From Apoderus coryli (taxonomy: Eukaryota > Arthropoda > Insecta > Coleoptera > Attelabidae), in assembly GCA_911728435.2 (NCBI GenBank), contig OU452209.1, positions 12,630,869 through 12,694,868 on the forward strand: 64,000 nucleotides of DNA, read 5' to 3'. Made by a program: the position numbers and the translations under genes. Shown piece by piece: positions 55,620-64,000 of the stretch (its first letter is position 1; every line of letters begins with the position of its first letter). The notes beneath the pieces were generated by a model, which was not told where the DNA came from, made no database searches, and saw nothing but the letters and a program-made list of their open reading frames with translations.

Positions 55620-55970
55620 GGCAAAATTAAGTGCTCCGCAATTTTTCTACGAAAAAATCATGTGGCTTATTGACATATTCTTTGTGCTGAATTTTTGAAA
55701 GCCCCTTCAATTTATTGGGCCTCATGCCTTTGGTAGCCAAAATTTTGAGGGAAATAACACATTGTGGTGTTCCTTCAAGACTTAAATCATTAATTGTCAA
55801 CCGCAGTTCAAATACGTTTGGTCATATTTTCGTGTTTTTGCTTTTATGACACGAATAGCAAAATTACTGGACGTTTCTGATGAAGTAGAAGCCTCCTCGC
55901 CATCAAGCTTACGTTCGCCACCAATTAAAAATCTGTCCCTATTCACTGTGAGTAATATCCAACAATTATA
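55620..55970 (-). pseudogene. ZBED/hAT-type transposase N-terminus (BED zinc finger)
   Basis: The minus strand reads DRFLIGGERKLDGEEASTSS, ATRKYD-like KTRKYDQTYLNCG, then TPQCVISLKILATKGMRPNK, LKGLSKIQHKEYVNKPHDFF and VEKLRS. This is the N-terminal arrangement of ZBED5-like hAT transposases. The expected zinc ligands C..C and H....H are only partly kept: the second Cys reads Ser/Leu and the first His is lost. The finger is therefore broken. The catalytic domain downstream (towards 55380) is not readable. Confidence 0.65.
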
Positions 55971-56214
55971 AATGAAATTTGGTAATTTGTAATGTAGCAA
56001 TAGCAGGTTCCGTTGAATGGTCCACTCCTCCTTATCACGGAAGAAATAATCATCTCCCATTTATGGTTTCAGTTCCTAAAGATGGTGAGCAAAGAGTTCA
56101 AGGAGAACCTGGACGCCTTAATACTAAAAGGGCTGATTGGGTTTCGTATAAGGAATGTTGTTGAGCTAAAATTATAGATGATTTGTGGATTTTAATATAT
56201 TGATTCATCAAGTA

Positions 56215-57425
56215 GCTGATCGATCAATTCCTCGATGTAAGGGTCAAAAAACGATAGGTGGGATGATGAATGTTCTAATTTTGTTACTCGTAAGAAGGAA
56301 GCTTCAATACATATAAGTGGACCGCGTTATGGATAACATGACCAAGCGCCATTTCGTTAATTTTGAGATAATATCGCCATCTAATGTCTAAAGGTGTAAT
56401 CTAACTATACAAAATTAATGGGCATATAGAGACCTTTATTTTACAAGAAATAATTAAAAACGCTAAACGCCAAATTATGCATTTACTTATTGTCATTACG
56501 CATTATACGACCAAGTCCATGTTGTAAGAAGAGATTCAAAGATGTCAATACGAGAGTTTAGCAAAACATGACCAACCGCCAATATGCCGTTATTTTGTCG
56601 CTTGGTCAAATTATGTTTAATCATTATTAAATTAGCATAATTTGACTAAACGCCAAAAATGGCATGTAGTTAAAATATGTAAAACTAAAAATGCAGCCCG
56701 AATTTAGCATAACAAGACTAAGCGCCAAAAATGGCATATAGTCAAAGTATGCAAAACTAAAAACATGCAGGAATGCATAAAACCAATAAGCGACCAAACG
56801 GCTTTTTTGTTCACAAAACCTATATTTTTTGTATTATCATGATAAAACTGCGAATCTAGTTTCTCTTTAGTACTTTTGATCTCCATATAAAATTTGAACT
56901 CAATCTGATGGACAGTTTTTTTTAGAAAGCTTAGTAACTAGAAGTCATTCATCTATATTCGTTAAAATGGCGCTTGGTCATGTTATGCATAACGCGGTCC
57001 AAGTTACACCCTACTATAGAGAATTTTATAAGCTTTAAAAAGGCTCGGGCACAGTGTAGAAAAGTATTTAGGGAGAAAAGTAAACATAGATTTAGATGTT
57101 TCTACGAAAATCTCTCATCTGAACATCACGTGACCAAGGTGCGGAGAAATGTTAGGCGTTCTGGGGTCCAAATTGCGGACGTTTGGTCATCGTGCTATAT
57201 TACAAGGCTTACTTGATGAACGTGAAATGGATTTAAGGATGATATCTTTGGATATGATATAAGCTTTCCCATTACTTTGGATGAATTATGGATGGTTCTA
57301 GTTCGGACGAAGGATGCAACCTGCAGCTTTAACTTAGTCCTATAGACCCATTAGTCTCTGTTCATGTGTTCGGAAAGCGTTTGAAGGTACTATTAAAAAC
57401 AGAATTGAATGGTATTTGTTAACGG
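56215..57425 (+). pseudogene. LINE ORF2 linker and RT start, interrupted by a MITE
   Basis: Before the insertion the frame reads WDDECSNFVTRKKEA. After it, with the target repeat counted once, the sequence reads YKLHPTIENFISFKKARAQC and REKSKHRFRCFYENLSS, the usual endonuclease-to-RT linker of jockey/R1-like LINEs. Then follow FTLDELWMVLVRTKDAT and SYRPISLCSCVRKAFEGTIK. The copy ends at about 57425, before the catalytic box. One frameshift lies just before the insertion. Confidence 0.7.
56319..57000. mobile_element. 682-bp MITE with 37-bp TIRs and 4-bp target duplication
   Basis: Both ends carry GGACCGCGTTATG.ATAACA then TGACCAAGCGCCATTT in inverted orientation, with one mismatch in about 37 bp. 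AAGT occurs on both sides (56315-56318 and 57001-57004), and removing one copy restores the LINE frame downstream. The motif TGACCAAGCGCCA recurs in both orientations inside, near 56338, 56568, 56600 (inverted), 56642, 56706 and 56790, in diverged forms. No coding capacity is visible. A 4-bp target duplication excludes Tc1/mariner (2 bp) and hAT (8 bp). Confidence 0.85.
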
Positions 57426-58649
57426 TGTACACTTTGAGCAATTGCTCTAGGTAGTCCTCCCAAAAACACAAAGTTTATTAGGAATTTTGGTTATTTCATC
57501 AATGACAAAGTAACACTTCCAAAAGTGGATAAAGGAGCAAAAACCTGCCCTTTCTAATACATTTCTCATGTTACCCCCTACATGTGGCACACCATTGTAC
57601 TCAGGACGACAGCAGTAACTAGCACCTTTGCCCAAGAATTAGGGGTTGAAATTTGAAACGAACATGACCTAGCTGGGGCAGATTTTGGATTAAATAAGTT
57701 TGTAAATTGCTAGATATAAATCACAACTCACGTAACTCGGCTTTTCTTTTAAATTTTTATCATTTTGTGTGTACTTACGTCTATCACAGGTTAAAGGGAT
57801 TTTAACCAAAATCTAAAGGGTTCATCCTACGATTCCCTCAAACTCGTTTACCAAAATTTAACTCAATAGGTTGAGGCGTTTAGGCGCTATCATGGACGAA
57901 TACATACAGACACAGACTTCCATCTGGACATGGTCTTAGTCATCTCAGGGAACTCCAAAATTGTTATATCCATCTTTATCTCAAACTTCTTTCTACCACG
58001 TTCCCATTACTTTCCCTGGGTTGTGAAAGTATCTACGACGCTGTTGTCGATATCCAATGTTAATGAGTTTTGCAAACTTTATAATAGAGTAAATAAAAAA
58101 GCGAAATCAAGCAAATTAAAACCATACAAATACAGTAACAATAAAAAGAGTTTACATTAACCAGAAAGTTAGCTGATTCATAATAAAAAAAAAAACAAAA
58201 AACCCGTAAAACTTTTACGGATTTTTTGAACTTTTTAATGTCCCACTTTCGGCATTTGCATAACAAAATAAAAAAGCAAGCATAAAAATTAACATTTTTA
58301 AGTTTGCATGATTTACATACTGTACTTTGGGCTAATTGTTAATTCGGACATATGTAAATTACCACTCGGAAAATGTCGTAGCAGACAGAATTTATATTGA
58401 CATAGAGGTAGAAAGTTTTACGCATAAAACTGTTTATGGTGCACTCGGAGCTTTCGGTATGGCTAACAAAGATATAGGGTTTTTGTACCTAAACGGGGGG
58501 TGCTCACATTGTTTTATTTTAGTTATGACTTTGGGACTACTATCACTCTCTGATGGAGCCAAGTTGACTTACCTCGTAAGAAAGAAAGATATTTCCCGGG
58601 CAATCGCGCGGGAAGTGAGTAATTTGCGATCTCAACACAGTCCGCGAAA
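57426..58649. other. Unassigned DNA with the second RepD copy
   Basis: The segment at about 57840-57960 is the inverted, diverged counterpart of 13855-13975. A hairpin (CCGCGAAATT / AATTTCGCGG) lies at 58643-58663. The other frames, including 58336-58653, have no recognisable family. Confidence 0.4.
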
Positions 58650-60860
58650 TTAAATTTCGCGGGCATTACCGATAGCAAGTTATATTTAGTGTGGCAAACG
58701 AATCTGTAACAGCGAAAGGAATTCGGACAAAAAAAATCGATATTGCCAATTTTAACCACAAAAAAGCACTAGTTCTAAAGAAAAAGTAGTATTCATTTGA
58801 AAATCGATTTTTTACAATTACAAATAATAATAATGAAAAAAGCTCCACATTTTTAAGTGGTTGTTAGTTTTATTTTTAATTAATAACTAAAATTTTTACC
58901 ACTGAATATTAAAATAGGGAAAATAAATTATGATGTTCCGTAAAATCAGCAATACCACGCGAAATGGGTGTTTAGCCGGAGCTTGAACGATCCTAATTGG
59001 TGCGTAGACCCTCGCACGTTTTGTCGCCATGCGGGTGTTGGAATATCGAAGCAGAAGCGCAGATAAACCGTGATCTGGGGGCCCTGGTAGATCTTTTAAA
59101 GCGTCATAACCTTGTTGTTAATCCTTCGAAATCAACTGCTTTGTTTTTTGGACTCCCTGTTGAATCTGACATGTGCTTGTCACTGGATGGTGTGGCCATT
59201 CAAATCTCCGATCATGCCAAGAGCTTGGGATTAAGTATTGACAATGGGCTTCGATTTACTCAGCATATAACATCAAAGCTTCAAATTGGCTATGCCAATC
59301 TTAAGAGTATCTATGCCACTAGGAAATTGTAACCTTTATATCTCTATCTATTATTATGTTTAGTGTTTTCGATGTAGATATTTGTTAGCATAATAATTAT
59401 AATGTATTATAGGGCCCTTGCTAAAAATTAGCTTTGCTGAGCTTGCGCCTTTTTGGCATCTGATTTTTCTTAGTTTATTTGCTCTCCATTTTTGTATGTA
59501 TGTAATTTTTTATGCCAATAAAGTTGTAGAAATAGAGGGAGGTTCATTTGTAGAGGTTATTCTTGGCGTTGTCCATCTTCCACATTCACAATGAATTTAA
59601 ATAAAACGAGATTATGTTTTATTTTACTTATAGCTAATTTATTTACAATCTATACAATCTGTGACTACGTCACCACACACAATCAACACAAAAACACAAA
59701 AAGAATTGTTCAATAAACTTTATAACTAACAACAATGTTTTTGGTAATTACAGTACAAGTAGGTACAACGCAATATACCGAGAAAGTTTACTTTTTATTA
59801 ATGGTACGAAACACACGAACTTATTATGCGTAATTACTATGTAATATACGCGAAAGAATTATATGAAAAGAAACTAAAAATTTATATTATGCGTTACGTA
59901 CAACGCGAACACATTTAATTAGAATAGGAAACTATTAGAAAGTGTGAGTTTTCATTTACAAAAGAGAAGAGACGGCCGTGCGCACTACTCTCTTCCAATT
60001 ATACATGCCAACTGAACTTCAGCGCCCCGAGGCGGTATATTTCAACCACTAAAACTGTCGGCGGCGGCAGTCTGTCAAAGAAGAAAGCGCTCAAGGCTAA
60101 GCAATCTTTCGTGCAGCTGCAATATTTAGAGGGAATATAAAGTTGACTATATTTAATAAAATAAAAATAAACAGAATTCCAACAAAAGTCATTTATTATT
60201 ATTATTATATTATTAAATATTGAATCATCCAGTGGCAGAGTGGTGTTATCAATACCTTTGCTGTCGTGTATCAGTTGCAATATTATCAAATATATCAAAT
60301 TATTATTGTATATTTAGTGTTCTGTTACTTTAGTGTTTTGTGATTTTGAACAATTTGCTGTTTTGCTACTTTGTTTCTTTGTTTGCTAGTTCTTACTAGT
60401 TTTATTATTTATTTTTTCAAATTAACAAATTTACTCACAGAAAAACGCTTAACAAGAGAAGTGATATCTAATGTATAAAAGCAAAGAAAAAATTAACCAA
60501 CAAACACAAAAAAAAAAATGAGCATTTAGTACCAAAGTCGCCTCGTTTGTTTTACTTAACTACCTGTTGTTTTTTTTTCGTGAAATACGGAGGGAGATAT
60601 CGTCAATAGGGCGAAATATTGTTTATCTGGAAATTGACTAAGTTTTGGAGGAAATTGAGCACATTATAATATCTTTAGGACAAGATGCCGACAGCGAGAC
60701 TCATGATTTTGATGGTTAAGTTGGCGAAATCTAACAGATTGCCACCTATTTAATCAAAATATTTAAAACAGTTAATTATAGTTCCTAAACGCAACACAAA
60801 GCAACAAAAAGATCCAAGATATTTTAATTATTTTCGATAAGTTGTTTTAGATTTTTTTTT
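58650..60860 (-). repeat. RepA, copy 2, interrupted by a LINE
   Basis: The parts 58650-59038 and 60180-60860 correspond in inverted order to RepA copy 1 (12370-11985 and 11925-10960). The acidic tail EEIEHIII.LGQD.DSE is readable on the plus strand near 60645-60715. The interval 59039-60179 is not in copy 1; its first 500 bases are a LINE end and the rest is unassigned. Confidence 0.6.
59039..59540 (+). pseudogene. LINE RT thumb and 3' end
   Basis: The frame reads AQINRDLGALVDLLKRHNLV, VNPSKSTALFFG, then GVAIQISDHAKSLGLSIDNG and LRFTQHITSKLQIGYANLKS. This is the segment just after the RT catalytic box. It ends at 59332 and is followed by 200 bases with a polyadenylation-like AATAAAG near 59517. 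It is 5'-truncated and lacks the C-terminal part. Homology of RepA breaks off exactly where the LINE begins. Confidence 0.7.
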
Positions 60861-61860
60861 GTTTAAATCAAGCAAGATTACCAAAATATTTAATTTATTT
60901 CGTTAAGTTGTTTTAGAATTTGTTTTTCATAAGAACGTTTTATTTTTATTTTTGGTATGCAACCTTTATTACAGTTTTTTGTCGAAGATCTGCAGATAAA
61001 TTATTATGATATCAATATTAGTAACAGTGAAAACGCGTTTCTTCTCCGGTTTGGTATGAGAAACAGTCACTATCTCTACCTGAATCTTCATTCGACATTT
61101 TTACTATTTATTCATCTCGTCGCAAGAGACCTGATATTTCCCATTATTAAAAGAATAAGTAGGTACCTATGTTCATCATCAGCTTCTTTTAAGAATGAAT
61201 CAATTTACTCATGCGTAAAAACTTTTGATTTCTTAAGGCAAAGATTTATGTTGTGTAAATCTTTGCTTAACCTATTTTTTTTTTGTAGTGCTATCAAAAC
61301 TTCCTCTAATGTGATCTATGCACCGGATCCGTCCCGTTATATTAAAACTCGTCATGTGTAACCGGAGCAAAATCCGTTTTGTTTAATTTTTAGATTACGA
61401 GACTGCAGACGATTGGAGTGGAAAAGTGGCGCACAATCAGGACTATATATAACTATATATTCCAGCTACATGAGTAAGTTCTGAAAACAAATAAACTAGA
61501 GGGAAAATTACACTAAAAAAATTGTGAGAGAACAGCAGTCGATAATGAAAAAAATAGTATCAACAACGTTCCTGTGGCAGGTGTGTTAGTGTGCTAAACA
61601 CATACGCTTTTAATTTGGATTGCGACCATAGGGAGTTTAATTTATCAATTTTAGCAACTCATGAGGTTTTATACACAACATTTATCTTGACCAGTTCGAG
61701 TAATTCAGAGAGCTTTTTTTGTCCTTATTCGCTATCATGGAGATATTGGGTAGTATGAATAAAACCGAGGTATTTACTTGAGGTAAACAGTTAAAGCAAA
61801 ACCATATTCTTCTTTTCATACGAATAAGCAAATGCTATTACTCTGTAGTAAATGCTCCAT
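60861..61860. other. One uncharacterised open frame, otherwise nothing
   Basis: The frame at 60957-61361 (134 codons) is rich in Leu, Phe and Ser and begins MQPLLQFFVEDLQINYYDIN. I cannot assign it and see no homologue in the window. It could be chance in AT-rich DNA. Confidence 0.3.
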
Positions 61861-61869
61861 ATCGAGATA

Positions 61870-62820
61870 GTATACAGTGTCGAAAACAAAAATCTCCACC
61901 CATTGGGAGTATAATCTACGACCAAAAATAAGACGAAAATCACTTATCTCAAAATTTCGACCTTTGAAATTATGATCATTTTGAATATTAAAATGAAGCA
62001 ATTTTCGAAAATTCAATTCATTCATTAACTAAACACATAATAAAACAAAAACATTTGAATTTACAAAGGCAAGTGCTCGAAATGGCGAATACAATTTTTT
62101 TTCTACAGCACGACTTATTGTTTTGTTTGTAATTTATATTAAATTTCCATAAATGCGAATAATAACATTGTCTTCAGTGTTAGAGTAGGACATGGTAAAC
62201 CGAATTTTTCAGATAACCCCAAAGCCAAAAGTCTATTGGGTTGATATCCGGAGTCCTAGAAGGCCAAGAAATAGGTCCTCCACGACCGATCCATTGGTGG
62301 ACTTCGATTTAATATCTCTCGAACATTTTGAGAATAATGGACAGGTGCACCATCATGTTGGAACACAATATTTGGCCAGCAGGTAATATGTTATTGCAAA
62401 AATGGGTATAGTTTTCGACTTAAAGTATCCTAGGTAGAAACTGTGGTTCCATTATCCTATTTCCCAAAAGACCAATCCACACGTTTAAGCTGCAGCGTGT
62501 TTGCTTATGTGATTCTCTAATTTGGTGCGGATTTTCCTAATTCCAAACAATGCAAGTTGTGCTGATTGAACACTTCTTTCTGGTTAAAATGAGCTTTATC
62601 ACTGCGTAGTTTGTAAAAGTCTTTAAAATCTACAAAATCGTAAGCGCAACTCATATCCCCAGGATGCAATTCTTGTACCAGCTTTAGATGATAAGGATGC
62701 AGATTTTCTCTTTGCATGCTCGTAAGAACGATACGAAACGCAGAGTGTTCAATCAGAAGAGCCAAAAGAAAAAACCAATTCTCTGCATTCTTGTACATTT
62801 TGACAGATTCCCAAAGTTTT
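61870..62820 (-). pseudogene. DUF4817-type transposase relic E
   Basis: On the minus strand the region reads MQRENLHPYHLKLVQELHPG, then RSDKAHFNQKEVFNQHNLHC around the first Asp (SDKAHF for SDEAHF). IVFQHDGAPVHYSQNVREIL follows with the second Asp, then PDINPIDFWLWGYL-like sequence with the third Asp after frame changes. The succession parallels the intact protein at 29908-30981 (FHPYKIKLVQELN, FSDECTF, FQQDGAPPHY). CAGTGTCGAAAACAAAAATC near 61876 may be one terminus. Multiple frameshifts make it inactive. Confidence 0.65.
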
Positions 62821-63439
62821 GTTTGGATTTATAAGGGGATATGCAGAGCCTCCTCAAGTTTCAGCTAAAAATCCAGATGGGATATTAGCTTACTGAAATT
62901 ACAACTTTGCCGCAAACGACTAAATCCTAGTGAACCTCACCAATATCACTCATGTAACAAAAACAAAATTGGATTTCGAAAGCATGATGAGGGTATTATA
63001 ATGGACTGGACGAGTGTTACTTGAGCCTCATTTGTTTTGAATCTGTAACATCGTTGGGTATAAAAAAATAAACTAATTCATCCAAAATTCAATTAAGTTT
63101 ATTTAAAGCTATAAAATAATATAAAAAAGAGTGGAAACACAAGTATCTTTCATTAGGTTTCAAGGATTTCCTTTTTATATTATGTATTTATGCTTTTGGC
63201 ATTCTCCAGATTTTTATCTAACGGTTCGTGAGAAAGCTCATCGAGAAAGCGCCTATATTTCGAAACAAACGTATTAGATATTAATCCAATGGACAGGCGT
63301 AGTGACGCCCCACTATCTAGATACAGGCTGGAACCAAGAAAATCGCACTTTCAAACTATTTGGAAATAAATTGAAATAAAAAAAGCTCCATTTTGTTTAA
63401 GCAATGAATCAATGAAAGATGCGCATATCGTTTTGCTCT
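62821..63439. other. No gene recognised
   Basis: No supported coding or repeat feature. Confidence 0.35.
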
Positions 63440-63960
63440 ATGAATAAAGGCTATCACACAACTTGGAAAACCGTTGAATTACTCAAATCAGATTTTTATT
63501 CCAAAGTCAATGAACTCAATTATTTTGCTGGGTGTGCTTTCTTCAATACAAGAACACAATACATGTTGTGTCGTCTCATCATCTTCCAGGCACAATCGGC
63601 ATTCACAATTTTTCAAAAGGTCCAGTCTCGAGAGATGATGATTTAAACGACAGTAACATCTACTCATATCTATATATAACGAATGTATCCAACCTGAATA
63701 ATTCTGGAAAAAGTTCTGAACTTTTGTCCTCATCCAGGTTTTAAGATTTGACAGTGATAAATGCTATGCCAGTGGCGGGTTCTGGTCCGATAAATTCTCC
63801 TTCAGACCATTCTCTTGCCAGAGAGCGTCTAAACTAGCGCGGCCGGGGATCCAGAGTCAGAGTATTGTTTACCCCAATATTAGAGAGTCTGTTTTGAGAA
63901 TTCCATACTGTTCTTGATGTTTGTCTGGATGAACCTCAAAATCGATATAAATTGCTCACT
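63440..63960 (-). pseudogene. LINE ORF2 C-terminal relic with zinc tail
   Basis: On the minus strand the sequence reads MRTKVQNFFQNYSGWIHSLY, CYCRLNHHLSRLDLLKNCEC, and RLCLEDDETTQHVLCSC. The C..C......H...C tail matches the end of the RNase H-bearing LINE at 25244-26728 (CRFCED..TTEHVLCKC), so the two are related families. RNase H residues upstream (towards 63960) are not readable. Confidence 0.65.
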
Positions 63961-64000
63961 GCGTTCAATGTATTCTCTTGTTACTAATAAAATCAATATT

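Noticed and set aside
60957..61361. 134-codon frame as a host gene
   Set aside because: No recognisable domain, no conserved copy in the window and AT-rich low-complexity flanks; kept only as an unassigned frame.
1..64000. CRISPR arrays, operons, ribosome binding sites
   Set aside because: The window is eukaryotic and repeat-rich; no regular short repeats with unique spacers of CRISPR type were seen. The LTR array has variable spacer classes and a retrotransposon context.

Overview
The window reads as AT-rich insect heterochromatin-like DNA with no recognisable host gene. Almost every stretch with a recognisable protein signature belongs to a mobile element. The mix (mariner, Tc1, DUF4817-type DD41D, pogo-like and ZBED/hAT DNA transposons; several 5'-truncated LINE families including an RTE; Penelope-like traces; one LTR element) fits an arthropod, most likely an insect such as a beetle or bug. 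The species cannot be fixed from the sequence alone.

Layout. 1-10 kb: unassigned AT-rich DNA, a tRNA-like (SINE-like) motif, three LINE remnants (one with an intact RT core on the minus strand), a decayed Tc1 transposase, and a diverged tandem repeat that precedes another LINE 3' end. 10-17 kb: a dispersed repeat (RepA) with a pogo-like acidic tail, an inverted pair of tRNA-like sequences, a LINE 3' end fused to a tRNA-like module, and local tandem repeats. 17.7-21.5 kb: a nest of DUF4817-type transposase relics, one split by a second dispersed repeat (RepB) that carries two near-perfect palindromes, then an RTE LINE end. 22-28 kb: a mariner relic, a LINE 3' half with RNase H and a 14-bp target duplication, and a Penelope-like fragment. 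28.2-32.3 kb: an apparently intact DD41D transposon with 365-bp inverted repeats, nested in a TIR-flanked element that carries a DUF7869-like gene fragment, followed by a mariner. 33-35 kb: hairpins and LINE tails. 35,321-53,667: a head-to-tail duplication of a 9.2-kb composite unit (RepB, a 422-bp insert with a hammerhead ribozyme, a LINE with an altered catalytic box, Tc1 and pogo fragments, the 5' end of a mariner, and an LTR). 53.7-64 kb: the mariner 3' part, a ZBED/hAT relic, a LINE interrupted by a MITE with a 4-bp target duplication, the second RepA copy, and further transposase and LINE relics.

The strongest new-looking items are: (1) a canonical hammerhead ribozyme with a palindromic stem III at the tip of a long hairpin inside a 422-bp insert with an 11-bp target duplication, present in both units; (2) an LTR whose transcribed part carries 12-13 copies of a conserved core in variable spacers, which looks like a clustered protein-binding array; (3) the complete DD41D transposon; (4) the DUF7869-like element; and (5) the 682-bp MITE with iterated subterminal motifs. 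The genes do not form a pathway; they record repeated nested insertion. Protein family names rest on recognising motifs by eye, not on a search.
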